This document shows positions 9,121 to 18,792 of a stretch of DNA of 64,000 bases, piece after piece. The notes beneath the pieces were generated by a model. It worked only from the letters and a program-made list of their open reading frames with translations. It was not told the origin of the DNA and ran no database searches. The translations under genes were made by a program, and so were the position numbers. Source of the DNA: Myxococcales bacterium. Its GTDB lineage: Bacteria > Myxococcota_A > Polyangia > Polyangiales > Polyangiaceae. Each line of letters opens with the position of its first letter. Position 1 is the first letter of the stretch. Location of the stretch: positions 124,001 through 188,000 of the forward strand of contig SECP01000004.1 of assembly GCA_004193285.1 (NCBI GenBank), in the 5' to 3' direction.

Positions 9121-9708
9121 TCTTGGCGCCGACGCAGTCGCGCGGGCGCGACCGAAGCGACCAACGGGAGCGGGATGCCAGGGGAATCTGAGCTGCGGGG
9201 ACATCGAAAACCAGACCGTTCTGGCTTCCCTAGGGGTCACGGTTGAGGCCGTCAAGGAATGAAGTTTCTTCCAGTGATTACGAGGGTTTGAGCTCAAGGA
9301 CCGGGCCCGATGGATCCGGGATTCGTAAGTGCGCGTCCCGAAAACGGTTCCCCCTCTTCGGCCCTTCGGCCCTCGCAGGAATTGGGGCGTTAGGAGGTCG
9401 TCGTCGCCCCCGCGGCAAACGCGTCCAGGGGAGAGCAAATTGGGGGAAGCAGACCCCATTTACGGGCCGTTTCCGAGCGCGACGGCTTACCGAGCCGCTT
9501 TGATCCGCCATTCGGTGCGCCCCACCGCAAGTCGTATCGACCCCTCAGAAACACACCGGCCGGCGCCGTCCAGCTGCAATGGACGACGCCGGCCGCTGCC
9601 TGGGATCGATCACGGCGTGCCCGCTCCGGCGACACTCACCCTCTTCACAGAGCGAGCATTGCCGGTTGCAGGCGCACCGTCTGAAGCGCCTCGAGGGCGC
9701 CCGTCAGT
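9121..9708. other. Intergenic region, no gene recognised
   Basis: A 588 bp spacer between recA and the SprT-like gene, both on the minus strand. It holds the strong hairpin at 9557-9595 (likely recA terminator) and presumably the SprT-like promoter. No tRNA-like or conserved coding stretch was seen. Confidence 0.5.
9557..9595 (-). terminator. Probable recA transcription terminator
   Basis: A 16 bp stem with one mismatch (9557-9572 paired with 9580-9595) and a 7 nt loop lies about 110 bp beyond the recA stop. Read on the minus strand it is followed by a T-rich run (GTGTGTTTCTG). Confidence 0.6.
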
Positions 9709-10920
<1,212 letters not shown>

Positions 10921-11014
10921 AGGTGCAGCTCCTAACAGCGGAGCCGCGTGCGGGCTCCAGTGAATCTCACCAACGTCTCTCGGCGTCGTTGGACCCACTT
11001 AGTACTGTTCGACT

Positions 11015-11033
11015 GTTCAGTTGTCAACTGAAC
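11015..11033. promoter_or_regulatory. Candidate LexA (SOS) box upstream of recA
   Basis: A perfect 19 bp palindrome, GTTCAGTTG-T-CAACTGAAC, sits between recA (start 10920, minus) and the divergent small gene. It contains GTTCAG, the core of the LexA box described for Myxococcus xanthus. Location and symmetry suggest SOS regulation of recA. Confidence 0.6.
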
Positions 11034-11166
11034 GCCGGACGTAGGTTGTCACAGCTCGCAAGCCCTCGTAAGCACTGTCTAAATCGCAGTGGGGGCGATG
11101 CTGCTGCCGCGCTCCGGGTGGAGTCCTCGGACTGGGCACGGCGCTCGCAAAGTCTTCCGCATTCCG

Positions 11167-11409
11167 ATGACGATCCCCACGACGCCCGGCAATCCGCCTC
11201 TCCCCGAACCCACGCCGGCAGAAGTGCCGCTACCCGATATCCCCGCCGAGGCGCCACCGCACGAGCCGCCACTGGAAGAACCGCCGCCGCGCCACGACCC
11301 GGACCCGCTCACCCCTCCCGCGCCCATCGAGGAGCCGCCACTGCCGATGCCTCCCGGCGAGCCGCCTCCTGGACCGGCCGTGTTCGGCGGCGAAGCCGTC
11401 GCCTTCTGA
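11167..11409 (+). CDS. Small Pro/Glu-rich protein
   Basis: Predicted 80 aa from the ATG at 11167, made almost entirely of Pro, Glu and aliphatic residues (PPLPEPTPAEVPLPDIP style), ending VFGGEAVAF. Small proteins of this composition are common in proteobacteria but have no assigned function. No SD is obvious. The evidence for coding is the non-random composition on one frame only, so this call is tentative. Confidence 0.4.
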   Translation: MTIPTTPGNPPLPEPTPAEVPLPDIPAEAPPHEPPLEEPPPRHDPDPLTPPAPIEEPPLPMPPGEPPPGPAVFGGEAVAF

Positions 11410-11474
11410 ATCTTAGCGAGCGGCGCGCCGACGGCGGAGCTCCTCACTTGCTCCGCTCGTCGGCGCTGGCGAGC

Positions 11475-12014
11475 TCAGTGACCGCGGGCGCGATGCTGGC
11501 GCGCAGGACTGCGCACACTGCTGGTGGCAGTACCGCCGCGGCGTTCCGAGCGCTCACGACCGCCTCGCAGCTCCGGTGCGCCCGTGCCGACGCTCCGGGT
11601 CACACCGTCGCGAGCGAGGGAGCCCGCCCCCTCCGTGCGTAGCAGTCGATTCCAAAGGGGCGGTATCACCTCCGTCTTCGGCACGAACCAGGCATCCTTG
11701 CCGGCGTAGCTCTCCTCGGGAGCGACGAATGGGCCGCGAGCGGGCTCCCGCAAGTCCAAGTACGTGGCCCCGGGTGCCAGACGCGACCCAGGCACGACCA
11801 CGCGAACTTGCCTGAGCTCGTCGCTGGTGAACCCTCCAAGGGCCCGGACGACATCCTTCAGCTCGGAGGCGGGGCGCGTCTTGGGCTCGGTGGCGCGGGC
11901 GGTGCCGCGCGTGCGGACTGCGTCGACGCCCGGGCTCAGCTCCCGCTCGAGCTCCTCGGGGTGCTTGGCGCGATCCTGCGGCTTGGCTTGGGGGAGATTG
12001 CTCTTGGTCGGCAT
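11475..12014 (-). CDS. Hypothetical protein
   Basis: 179 aa with a clear SD (GGAGAAG) before the ATG at 12014. The N-terminus is Lys/Gln/Glu-rich and hydrophilic. A central part (about residues 50-125) has ordered-looking sequence (ELKDVVRALGGF, RVVVPGSRL, TYLDLREP), and the tail is Arg/Ser/Gly-rich. No signal peptide or membrane segment. Unrecognised. The gene upstream at 12047-12364 has the same orientation with a 32 bp gap, so the two may be co-transcribed. Confidence 0.6.
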   Translation of the reverse strand: MPTKSNLPQAKPQDRAKHPEELERELSPGVDAVRTRGTARATEPKTRPASELKDVVRALGGFTSDELRQVRVVVPGSRLAPGATYLDLREPARGPFVAPEESYAGKDAWFVPKTEVIPPLWNRLLRTEGAGSLARDGVTRSVGTGAPELRGGRERSERRGGTATSSVRSPARQHRARGH

Positions 12015-12046
12015 GACTCTTCTCCGTAGGTGCTAGCTGCGTTCGT

Positions 12047-12364
12047 TCAGCGGACCGCGCTCCGTGCGGCGCGAGCCTCGGGGGAATGCACGCGCCGCAC
12101 CTGGCGGCGCTGCAGGTTCGTGGCGAGCTTGATATGGCCGTTGCTTCCCCGCGTGGATTTGCGCGACGGCGTGCCGTTCGCCGAATCCTCGAGCGCCGGC
12201 CCGCCCTTCACATGCGACGCGGCCGTCTTCAAGTTGCGCGCGGCCGTGCCGCTGACGCCTTCTTTGTTGTTCGTGCTCTTGGTGCGCGAAGACGAGCGCT
12301 TGGGGTTCGATGACTGGTTCTCGCGCTGCGTGTCTGCCTTGAAGGTTTCTGCTTTGGTAGCCAT
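12047..12364 (-). CDS. Small basic hydrophilic protein
   Basis: 105 aa, start at 12364 preceded by a GGAATTGGG-type purine stretch. It is strongly basic (many Lys and Arg) and rich in Ser/Asn/Thr with no hydrophobic segment, so it is probably disordered and could bind nucleic acid. The sequence resembles small stress-type or histone-like hypothetical proteins, but no family is recognised. Probably in one unit with the gene at 11475-12014. Confidence 0.5.
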   Translation of the reverse strand: MATKAETFKADTQRENQSSNPKRSSSRTKSTNNKEGVSGTAARNLKTAASHVKGGPALEDSANGTPSRKSTRGSNGHIKLATNLQRRQVRRVHSPEARAARSAVR

Positions 12365-12522
12365 GCCCAATTCCGTTGCACGTACGATGCCGAAACACGG
12401 CGTCTCGGCTGCCCCGTACGTGATTTGTCCCTCACCCGTTCGAGATGCGGCTCGCTGAAGAGACGATGGCTCGACGCATCGCACTTCGCTCACGGGCACG
12501 CTGGTTGCACCGCCCAGGGCTC

Positions 12523-12825
12523 ATGTCCAAAAACATCAGCCGGCTCGCGCTTGCGGTGCTGGTCGCGACTGCCTGCAACCGGAGCGCCCCGACCCCTACC
12601 GAGGACGACGACGCGAGCCAGCACGGCGGCCCCACTCATCCGGACACCGCCACTGCCTCTTTGGCCACGGGCGTGAACGACGCGATGCGCGCGGCGGACA
12701 CGAGCGGCGTGGCGACCGTAGACAGCGCCGCTGCGGGGAGCGGCGGCGGGGCCCTGCCGCCGCACGGAGGGACGAGCGCGACTGGCGGCACGCGCCATGG
12801 CGACGGGGGTACCGGCATCCGCTAA
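12523..12825 (+). CDS. Small putative lipoprotein
   Basis: 100 aa from the ATG at 12523, chosen because MSKNISRLALAVLVATAC is a lipoprotein-type signal with Cys at residue 18. The mature part is Thr/Asp/Gly/Ser-rich and low-complexity, ending in GGTSATGG-like units reminiscent of the larger MYXO-CTERM-like repeat protein. No domain is recognised. It is convergent with the NmrA-like gene, with 28 bp between the stops. Confidence 0.5.
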   Translation: MSKNISRLALAVLVATACNRSAPTPTEDDDASQHGGPTHPDTATASLATGVNDAMRAADTSGVATVDSAAAGSGGGALPPHGGTSATGGTRHGDGGTGIR

Positions 12826-12853
12826 CGTGTACCCCGCCGCGACGTGTGTGAGC

Positions 12854-13705
12854 TTACGCGGCAGAGGCCGTTTCTAGCGCTAGCTGAGCGGCATACTCTT
12901 CGAACGAGCGCGGCGCGCGCCCGAGCACGTCTTGCACCCCGCCAGCCACGCTCGCCAGGTAGCCCGCGCGGATGGCTCCGTGCAGCTCCAGTAAACCCGC
13001 CACCATCCACGGCGGCATGCCCGTCGCTGCCATTCCCTCCGCGGCCGCGGCGTCCGGCACGTCCACATACGTGACGGGTCGAGAGAGCGCGGCCGACAGC
13101 GTCGCCGCGACGGCCGCGTCGTCGAGCGCGCGCGGTCCGGTGAGTGGGTAAGCCTTGCCGGCGTGTCGATCTTCCAACAGCGTGCGAGCCACTACTGCGC
13201 CGACGTCCGCCACGTCCACCCAGCTGACTTGGCCGCTGCCATGGGGAAGGAAGAATGGTCCCCCCTGCGCGGGATTGACCCCGTAGTGCTTGACGAAGTT
13301 CTGCATGAAGGCAGTCGACCGAACGAAGGTCAGGGCGGCCCCCGAGCTCTCGAGCGCGCGCTCGGACGCTCCATGCAGCTTTTGAAAACCGATTCCGTGC
13401 TCCAGCTCTGCGCCCACCACCGAGAGCTTGACGATGCGCTGCACCTTGGCGGCCTTCGCAGCCTTCGCAAACTCCATCGTATACTCCAGCTGGCGCTCGG
13501 AGACGGGCGTGAGCAGGAATGCGGCACTCACGCCTTGCAGCGCGGCCCCGTAAGAGGCGGGCTGATCGAAATCGAAAGGGACCACGCTCGCTGCTTGCAC
13601 GCGGCCCGGCTCGCGCACTCCGACTCGAAACGGCGCGCCCTCCGCTCGCAGAGCCGCAGCGGTCGCCGCACCAACCGTACCCGTGACACCCGTCAAGAAG
13701 ATCAT
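12854..13705 (-). CDS. NmrA/SDR-family NAD(P)-binding protein (copy 1)
   Basis: 283 aa atypical short-chain dehydrogenase. The N-terminus has the dinucleotide-binding signature GVTGTVG (residues 6-12) with a downstream Arg that suggests NADPH preference. It lacks an obvious YxxxK catalytic pair, as is usual for NmrA-like redox sensors and quinone reductases. A strong SD (GAGGTGAGCG) precedes the ATG. It is the first of four NmrA-type genes in the window and is divergent from the sigma54 activator gene, sharing a 151 bp spacer. Confidence 0.8.
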   Translation of the reverse strand: MIFLTGVTGTVGAATAAALRAEGAPFRVGVREPGRVQAASVVPFDFDQPASYGAALQGVSAAFLLTPVSERQLEYTMEFAKAAKAAKVQRIVKLSVVGAELEHGIGFQKLHGASERALESSGAALTFVRSTAFMQNFVKHYGVNPAQGGPFFLPHGSGQVSWVDVADVGAVVARTLLEDRHAGKAYPLTGPRALDDAAVAATLSAALSRPVTYVDVPDAAAAEGMAATGMPPWMVAGLLELHGAIRAGYLASVAGGVQDVLGRAPRSFEEYAAQLALETASAA

Positions 13706-13856
13706 GCGCTCACCTCGGACCGGACTTCATCACAGCCCACGGCGCTCCAGCAATCGCGAGTTTCAGCTAACCGGCGCCGCTACGTTTCCAAACGGGTTCC
13801 AAATAACAGCTCTTGGCAGCGTGTGCGTCGGGGCATATCCTCCTAGGAGGCGAATC

Positions 13857-15644
13857 GTGACGACGGAAACCACGCTGATGGATGGGGAAACGTCCGAGCA
13901 AGAGAGCGGTTTTCACCTGCTCGTCATGACTCCGGATGCATTCGCCACTTACCCGCTACTCCCGGGTTGCTGCTTCACCTTCGGTCGGGCCAGCTCGTCC
14001 TCCGTGCGCTTGGATGATCCCAAGGTTTCCAGAAACCACGCCTCCGTTTACCTCACGGATCAGATAAGCATCGAAGATTCCGGGAGCAGAAACGGAACGC
14101 GAGTACAGGGGCTGAGCATTCCCCCTGGCAAGCGGGTTCCGGTGATGCCGGGGCAAGCGATCGAGATCGGCAGCGCCGTCTTGGTCGTACTCCGCCAGTC
14201 CACTGATTGCGGTCCACGTCGGCTCTGGTCACACCAGTACTTTCTGACGCGCCTGCACGCTGAATGTTTGGCAGCGTCGGGCGCGGCGGTGGGGCCCGCC
14301 GTGATTCGCGTGCGCCTGGAGGACCCAGGAATTTGGAACGACGTGCTTCCCATCTTGGTGACCAGCTTTCCGCCGCCGCACCTGCTCGCCGCGTACGGTC
14401 CCGGCGAGTACGAGGTCCTCGTAGCCGGTAAGACGGTCGGGGGTGCGGAAGCCATGTCGCTCGCGCTGTCGTCACGGTTCGAGGCGGCGGACCTGCCGGT
14501 GCGGGTTGCCATCGCTACCTTCCCTCGCGACGGCTCTACGGTGGAAGCGCTCGTCGGGGAGGCCGGGGCGCGCCTCCGCTCCACGCGGGATTCGGAAGAG
14601 CCGAAGGCTCACCCCGCGTCGAGCATGTCACCGGTCAAGGAGCTGGCCCGGAAGGGCGCGCAATCCAGCATCAACATTTTGCTGCTCGGCGAGACGGGCG
14701 TGGGCAAGGAGGTGATGACGAAGTTCATTCACGGTAACTCGCCCCGCGCCGCGCGCCCGCTGTTCTGTTTGAACTGCGCCAGCATTCAAGAGAGCCTGCT
14801 GGAGAGCGAGCTGTTCGGTCACGAGCGTGGCGCGTTCACGGGCGCCATTCAGGCCAAAATCGGCATCTTCGAGGCGGCCGACGGCGGGACCGTGTTTTTG
14901 GACGAAATCGGGGAGATGCCCCTCCCGCTCCAGGCAAAGCTGCTCCGGGTGTTGGAGGCGAAGCAAGTGACCCGCGTGGGCGCCTTGAAGCCCAAGAACA
15001 TCGACGTGCGCTTCATCGCCGCGACCAACCGTGACCTCGAGAAGGAGGTAGCCGAGGGCCGCTTCCGACAGGACCTCTTTTTTCGGCTCAACGGGCTCTG
15101 CGTGAAGATCCCCCCGCTACGCGAACGACGCGCGGAGATTGCCACGCTGGCGCGGGAGTTCCTCGCGAGCGCCGCGCGCGACCTGGGCCATCAACGGCTC
15201 ACCTTCGCGGAGGAGGTGCTGCAAGCGCTCGAGGGCTACGACTTCCCCGGGAACATCCGCGAGCTGAAGAACATCGTGGAACGTGCGGCCGTCCTGTGCG
15301 GCGGCGATCGCATCGAGCTCTCCCACCTCCCCCCGGAGAAGTTCGATCGAGCGGCCGCGGCCGACCGCGAGACGCCGCCGTTCACGTTGCCGTCGGCGGC
15401 GGCTCGGCTCCCCGGGCCCGCGACGATCGTGGAATCGGAGGACGCCGAGCTGGACCCCGCCCAGCGAGCGGAGCGCGCTCGGATCGTGGAGGCGTTGAGC
15501 CGCTGCGCTGGGAATCAGACGAGGGTAGCGGAGCTACTGGGCATGCCGCGGCGCACGCTGGTCTTCAAGCTCAAGGCGTATCGGATTCCGCGGCCGCGGA
15601 GGCGCCCTGCTCCCTCTTTAGCGAGTACCGATACTCCCGAGTGA
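13857..15644 (+). CDS. FHA / degenerate GGDEF / sigma54-activator transcription regulator
   Basis: 595 aa. The GTG at 13857 is chosen because a perfect AGGAGG lies 6 nt upstream. An FHA phosphopeptide-binding domain comes first (about residues 38-105: FGRASSSS, SRNHAS, SRNGTRV). A middle domain (about 120-235) looks like a GGDEF fold with the signature replaced by GPGEY (181-185). The AAA+ sigma54-interaction domain has Walker A GETGVGKE near 279-286 and an intact GAFTGA loop (325-330), so it should contact sigma54. A Fis-type HTH closes the protein. Its 3' end overlaps tfuA by 74 bp, convergently. I infer it is switched on by Ser/Thr kinase phosphorylation, and the kinase at 20440-23976 is the nearest candidate. 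Confidence 0.88.
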   Translation: MTTETTLMDGETSEQESGFHLLVMTPDAFATYPLLPGCCFTFGRASSSSVRLDDPKVSRNHASVYLTDQISIEDSGSRNGTRVQGLSIPPGKRVPVMPGQAIEIGSAVLVVLRQSTDCGPRRLWSHQYFLTRLHAECLAASGAAVGPAVIRVRLEDPGIWNDVLPILVTSFPPPHLLAAYGPGEYEVLVAGKTVGGAEAMSLALSSRFEAADLPVRVAIATFPRDGSTVEALVGEAGARLRSTRDSEEPKAHPASSMSPVKELARKGAQSSINILLLGETGVGKEVMTKFIHGNSPRAARPLFCLNCASIQESLLESELFGHERGAFTGAIQAKIGIFEAADGGTVFLDEIGEMPLPLQAKLLRVLEAKQVTRVGALKPKNIDVRFIAATNRDLEKEVAEGRFRQDLFFRLNGLCVKIPPLRERRAEIATLAREFLASAARDLGHQRLTFAEEVLQALEGYDFPGNIRELKNIVERAAVLCGGDRIELSHLPPEKFDRAAAADRETPPFTLPSAAARLPGPATIVESEDAELDPAQRAERARIVEALSRCAGNQTRVAELLGMPRRTLVFKLKAYRIPRPRRRPAPSLASTDTPE

Positions 15645-16953
15645 TCGCCAGAAGCACCCGCTCTGGCGGCAGCCCGTGCACTTCTCGAGCGTAATGTTCG
15701 ACGCTACCAGGGAGCTTGCGGCCCACGTGCTGAGCGAACCAGCTCCAAAGCCGTGATTCCGCCACCCCGCTCTGCTCCACCCGCAGCGGCGGGCTGCCTT
15801 CGAACGCAACCAGCTTGGCTTCCACCCTCTCCGCCAGCTCGCCGAAAGATCCCTCGATGCGTAAGTGGTCGAGCAAGTGAGTGACGAGATTCGAGCCGTG
15901 AGCCTCCACACTGCGACGCAGGCGCGCCTCGTTCGCGAAGAGGTCACTGAGCGCTTCGTCGCTGAGGCGCTGCTCGCTGATCCATCCTTCGAAGGAAGCT
16001 TCGGCGAGTAGCCGCTGCTCATTTCGGAAAGCCTCCACCGTAGCGACGACCGCCTCGGGAGATATTCGCTCGCCCGGCACGCCGGGGGTGGAGAGCGCGA
16101 CCGCCAGCGCCCGCGTCACGGCCGCGGCTCGGCAGGTGCGATAACGCTCGGACAAGATGAGCTCGTCGAGCAGCAGCTCGTGAGTGAGCGGCACCGCGGT
16201 AGCGCGCGCGGTCAGGGGGGCTGGGTGCTGCTGGAGCAAGGAGGCCCACCCGCTCGTGTGCGACAAGTGCTCGCGGTGGACCAGCCGAGGAAAGCCGGTT
16301 TGCAGGTAGCCTTTGGTGGCGGTGAGGAGCTCGAGCGCGTCCGCTCGCTTCTGATCCACTCGGTTCGAGGGGAGCCAACCCTCGAGACGCTGCAGCTCGG
16401 CTGCGCTGAGACCCGACGCGCGAGCCAGGCGGAGCAGCTCGGCATAGTGACGGTCCGGATAGAACGCGCGTTTTGCGAGGGCGAGCAAGCTCGCGCGCGT
16501 CCGCTCCTCGATCACTCCCGCCGCGAACGCTCGAGCCAGCGTGGCCCTGATATTGACCATCGCCTCGGACGAGCGACGAAAGCCGTGCTCCTCGCTCGCG
16601 TGGCTGACTGCGACCTCGTCGTCGTCTTCGTAAGTACCGTCACGGAAGCGCTCGTAGACCACGCCGATGCCCTGCATCCCGAAGTCCGCCAGCTCCGCCG
16701 CTCGCAGGGCGCCCATGCTCGAGGCGCCCAGCACCGGGATGCCTTGCTCGATGGCCCACAGGATCTCCTTGTGCCAAACCGCTGGCACGCGGTCGAAGTA
16801 GCCGTCGATGAGCAAGATGGCCGCCGGGCGCGAGTAGGAGGCGGCCAGCACGTCTCCCTGCCGCGCAGGGGGCAAGTAAGTACCCGGTAGTAGCGCCGAG
16901 GCGGTCGCTCGGTCGAGGGTTGGTCCCAGAAACACCACGACTTCCGAGCTCAT
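15571..16953 (-). CDS. tfuA: TfuA-domain protein, YcaO partner
   Basis: 460 aa. The N-terminal ~220 residues match the TfuA core closely: VVVFLGPTL, PPARQGDVLAA, LLIDGYFD, WHKEILWAIEQGIPVLGASSMGALRAAEL, FGMQGIGVVYE, DDDEVAVSH, EAMVNIRATL. The C-terminal half is a helical region that I do not recognise. TfuA proteins act with YcaO enzymes, as in thioglycine formation on methyl-coenzyme M reductase and in thioviridamide-type peptides, probably supplying activated sulfur. The ATG overlaps the ycaO stop by 4 bp, so the two are made as a stoichiometric pair. Last gene of the seven-gene operon. Confidence 0.93.
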   Translation of the reverse strand: MSSEVVVFLGPTLDRATASALLPGTYLPPARQGDVLAASYSRPAAILLIDGYFDRVPAVWHKEILWAIEQGIPVLGASSMGALRAAELADFGMQGIGVVYERFRDGTYEDDDEVAVSHASEEHGFRRSSEAMVNIRATLARAFAAGVIEERTRASLLALAKRAFYPDRHYAELLRLARASGLSAAELQRLEGWLPSNRVDQKRADALELLTATKGYLQTGFPRLVHREHLSHTSGWASLLQQHPAPLTARATAVPLTHELLLDELILSERYRTCRAAAVTRALAVALSTPGVPGERISPEAVVATVEAFRNEQRLLAEASFEGWISEQRLSDEALSDLFANEARLRRSVEAHGSNLVTHLLDHLRIEGSFGELAERVEAKLVAFEGSPPLRVEQSGVAESRLWSWFAQHVGRKLPGSVEHYAREVHGLPPERVLLAITREYRYSLKREQGASAAAESDTP

Positions 16954-18221
16954 CGTTGCTCCAGGCGCGCTCGTGCGCGCAGGCCGGGAAAGTAACCGGG
17001 CATCTCACTGATCGGCTCGAGCCCTGGAACGATGACTCGCACGACCGCGATGCCCGCCTCCGCTCGACTGAGATCGACCACGGCGAGATCTTCGAAGCCG
17101 CACTCCTGGAGCCTGCTCAGCATCCAGCTCAGGTCCGCGTCGAGCGTCGCGGACTCGTGGTTGGGAGCACGCTCGAACGCTCGAGTGGGCGGCGCTGCGG
17201 TGGCCGCTCGAAACCGCTGAAGCCGCGCGCGGACCTCGGCCGGAGCGTAATCTTGCGCGCCCAGGTCGTCCCTCGATCCAGAGATCATCGTCAAGCGGCC
17301 CTGGGCGGCTTCCGTCAGCGCGCGTGAAAGCGCGACCGCCCGCCGTGCGTGACAGCCGGAGCCGTAGGCGGGCGCGGTCGGACTTTCAACCTCCGGCGCG
17401 CGGTCGGCGATGCCGCACCTAAACGACGGCACGCCTAGCTCGGTCGTCGTCTCCCAGACCGCGACCTCCACCTCAGCGGCCTCGAAGCGATGCAGCAGCT
17501 GGCTGCAGAGCTCGTGGTCCACGCTCGCCAGGTCCACTCGCGTCGCCCTGCGCTCGTCCTCTGGCAAGAGGCGCCACAGGGTGTTGGCGTCACGCTCGAT
17601 GAGCTCACCGATGGCGTGTGAGGTGGCTTCCGTGAGGTGGTTGCCGGAAGCGAGCCCGTTGGAGCTCATCACGAACGCTCCGGTGCCGGTCGGGAACGGG
17701 GCTCGGAAATCCAGGTGCACGAGCTCGTACGGAACGAGCGCGCGCTTGCCGCGCAGGGGGAGCTGTGCGCTCATCCAGAGCAGCCGCAATTCCGGCGAAT
17801 ACACGCTGCTCGTCGTGCGAGGCAGCCCCTCCACCGGGATGGCCTCCGCGCCGAGCTCTCGGGCGCTGGCCAGAACCAGCGGCGCCTTGATGTGCTCTGC
17901 GTGATAAGCCTCGATCGCTTCCATGACGCCGGACACCTTGGCCGCCGTCAGCGTCGCCCCCTTCCCTTGGGACACGGCCACGGAGCGCGAATTCGGGCGC
18001 ATGACCGCCACGACCGGGATCCCGATGCGGTCCAGCCCGGTGATGTTCGCAACGCGGGTGATGCCGGCGGTTTTGAAAAATGGCGAGACCTTCTCGAGCG
18101 TCGTCTGCGGGTGCTCCGCGCGGTCAGTGCCCGCGCGGAATTGCTTCGGAACGCTCGAATCGGTCAACCCGGCGTGCTCACGGATGCTGGCGGCGGGGCG
18201 CATCGGCTCGGCGCTCGACAT
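16950..18221 (-). CDS. ycaO: YcaO-domain ATP-dependent amide-activating enzyme
   Basis: 423 aa from the ATG at 18221, which has an AAGGAG SD; longer in-frame starts run through the preceding gene in another frame. YcaO enzymes phosphorylate a backbone amide and allow attack by sulfur or a side chain. ATP/Mg-binding signatures are intact: SQGKGAT (84-90), GVMEAIEAYH (98-107, acidic ligands E101/E104) and ELIERDA (206-212). The protein lacks a fused cyclodehydratase partner domain, and no E1-like or dehydrogenase gene is adjacent. Together with TfuA this points to thioamide rather than azoline formation. It follows a small gene by only 5 bp. Confidence 0.93.
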   Translation of the reverse strand: MSSAEPMRPAASIREHAGLTDSSVPKQFRAGTDRAEHPQTTLEKVSPFFKTAGITRVANITGLDRIGIPVVAVMRPNSRSVAVSQGKGATLTAAKVSGVMEAIEAYHAEHIKAPLVLASARELGAEAIPVEGLPRTTSSVYSPELRLLWMSAQLPLRGKRALVPYELVHLDFRAPFPTGTGAFVMSSNGLASGNHLTEATSHAIGELIERDANTLWRLLPEDERRATRVDLASVDHELCSQLLHRFEAAEVEVAVWETTTELGVPSFRCGIADRAPEVESPTAPAYGSGCHARRAVALSRALTEAAQGRLTMISGSRDDLGAQDYAPAEVRARLQRFRAATAAPPTRAFERAPNHESATLDADLSWMLSRLQECGFEDLAVVDLSRAEAGIAVVRVIVPGLEPISEMPGYFPGLRARARLEQR

Positions 18222-18226
18222 GCTCC

Positions 18227-18493
18227 TTACCCGTCTTCGGGCAGCTCCGTCTTCGGAGCGCTTTTGGAAGCCGGCGTGCCGGGAGTCTTGATGCTGGCCA
18301 CGTTCACACAAATGCAAAATGTGCCGAAAGGCACGTCGTCGGGGATATTGGCGACCAGCGATCCGCGTCGGACGACGACTCGCGCTTCGCCGACAATGTT
18401 CGCTTCCAGCTCGTTGCCTTCCCACATGCTCTTGGGAATGCTTCGGACCTGCCCCTCGTACTGAACCAGGATTCGCTTGATGGGTAATGTCAT
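18227..18493 (-). CDS. Small protein B, candidate YcaO/TfuA substrate
   Basis: 88 aa, ATG at 18493, 5 bp from ycaO and 19 bp after small protein A. The N-terminal ~50 residues are mixed charged/hydrophobic and look folded (leader-like). Towards the C-terminus comes a hydrophobic stretch with a CxC pair (GTFCICVN), then a Ser/Thr/Pro/Lys/Gly tail (SIKTPGTPASKSAPK) and an acidic end. The position directly before ycaO, the small size and the Cys/Ser/Thr-containing tail fit a RiPP precursor, but no known precursor family is recognised. It could instead be an accessory subunit. Confidence 0.65.
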   Translation of the reverse strand: MTLPIKRILVQYEGQVRSIPKSMWEGNELEANIVGEARVVVRRGSLVANIPDDVPFGTFCICVNVASIKTPGTPASKSAPKTELPEDG

Positions 18494-18512
18494 GTTCTGG
18501 CTGCTCTCAGTG

Positions 18513-18776
18513 TTAGGTGTTCTTGGTCGGAGCTTCACCGACCAAATCGAGGTTGACGAACAAGGTTTCACCGCCGTCCTGAACTGCTACCAGCACCCCT
18601 TCCTGCGGCTCGATCGCTTCGGGCTGGAGCGCCTGCCAGTCAGTCTCCATCACGTAGTAGTACCCGGTGCCGTCGAAGATGATGAACCCCAGCATGCCAA
18701 TCTCTTGAATGTCGGTGCGGGGGTCCGGCGCTTGTTGCTTCTGCGTCTGCGGCTTCTGTTCGATATTCGCGTTCAT
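18513..18776 (-). CDS. Small protein A, unknown, in the YcaO/TfuA operon
   Basis: 87 aa, ATG at 18776, 16 bp after the NmrA-like gene. It has a Gln-rich N-terminus (QKPQTQKQQ) and then a compact central part with an aromatic patch (GMLGFIIFDGTGYYYVM). An acidic beta-rich C-terminal part (GVLVAVQDGG, LFVNLDLVGEA) contains no Cys. Length almost equals that of small protein B. No family is recognised. It may be a second substrate, a leader-binding partner or an immunity/chaperone-like protein. Confidence 0.6.
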   Translation of the reverse strand: MNANIEQKPQTQKQQAPDPRTDIQEIGMLGFIIFDGTGYYYVMETDWQALQPEAIEPQEGVLVAVQDGGETLFVNLDLVGEAPTKNT

Positions 18777-18792
18777 TTACAAACCTAACCTT

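Noticed and set aside
13820..13840. TGGCAG before the FHA activator as a sigma54 promoter
   Set aside because: No TTGC-type -12 element at the correct distance.
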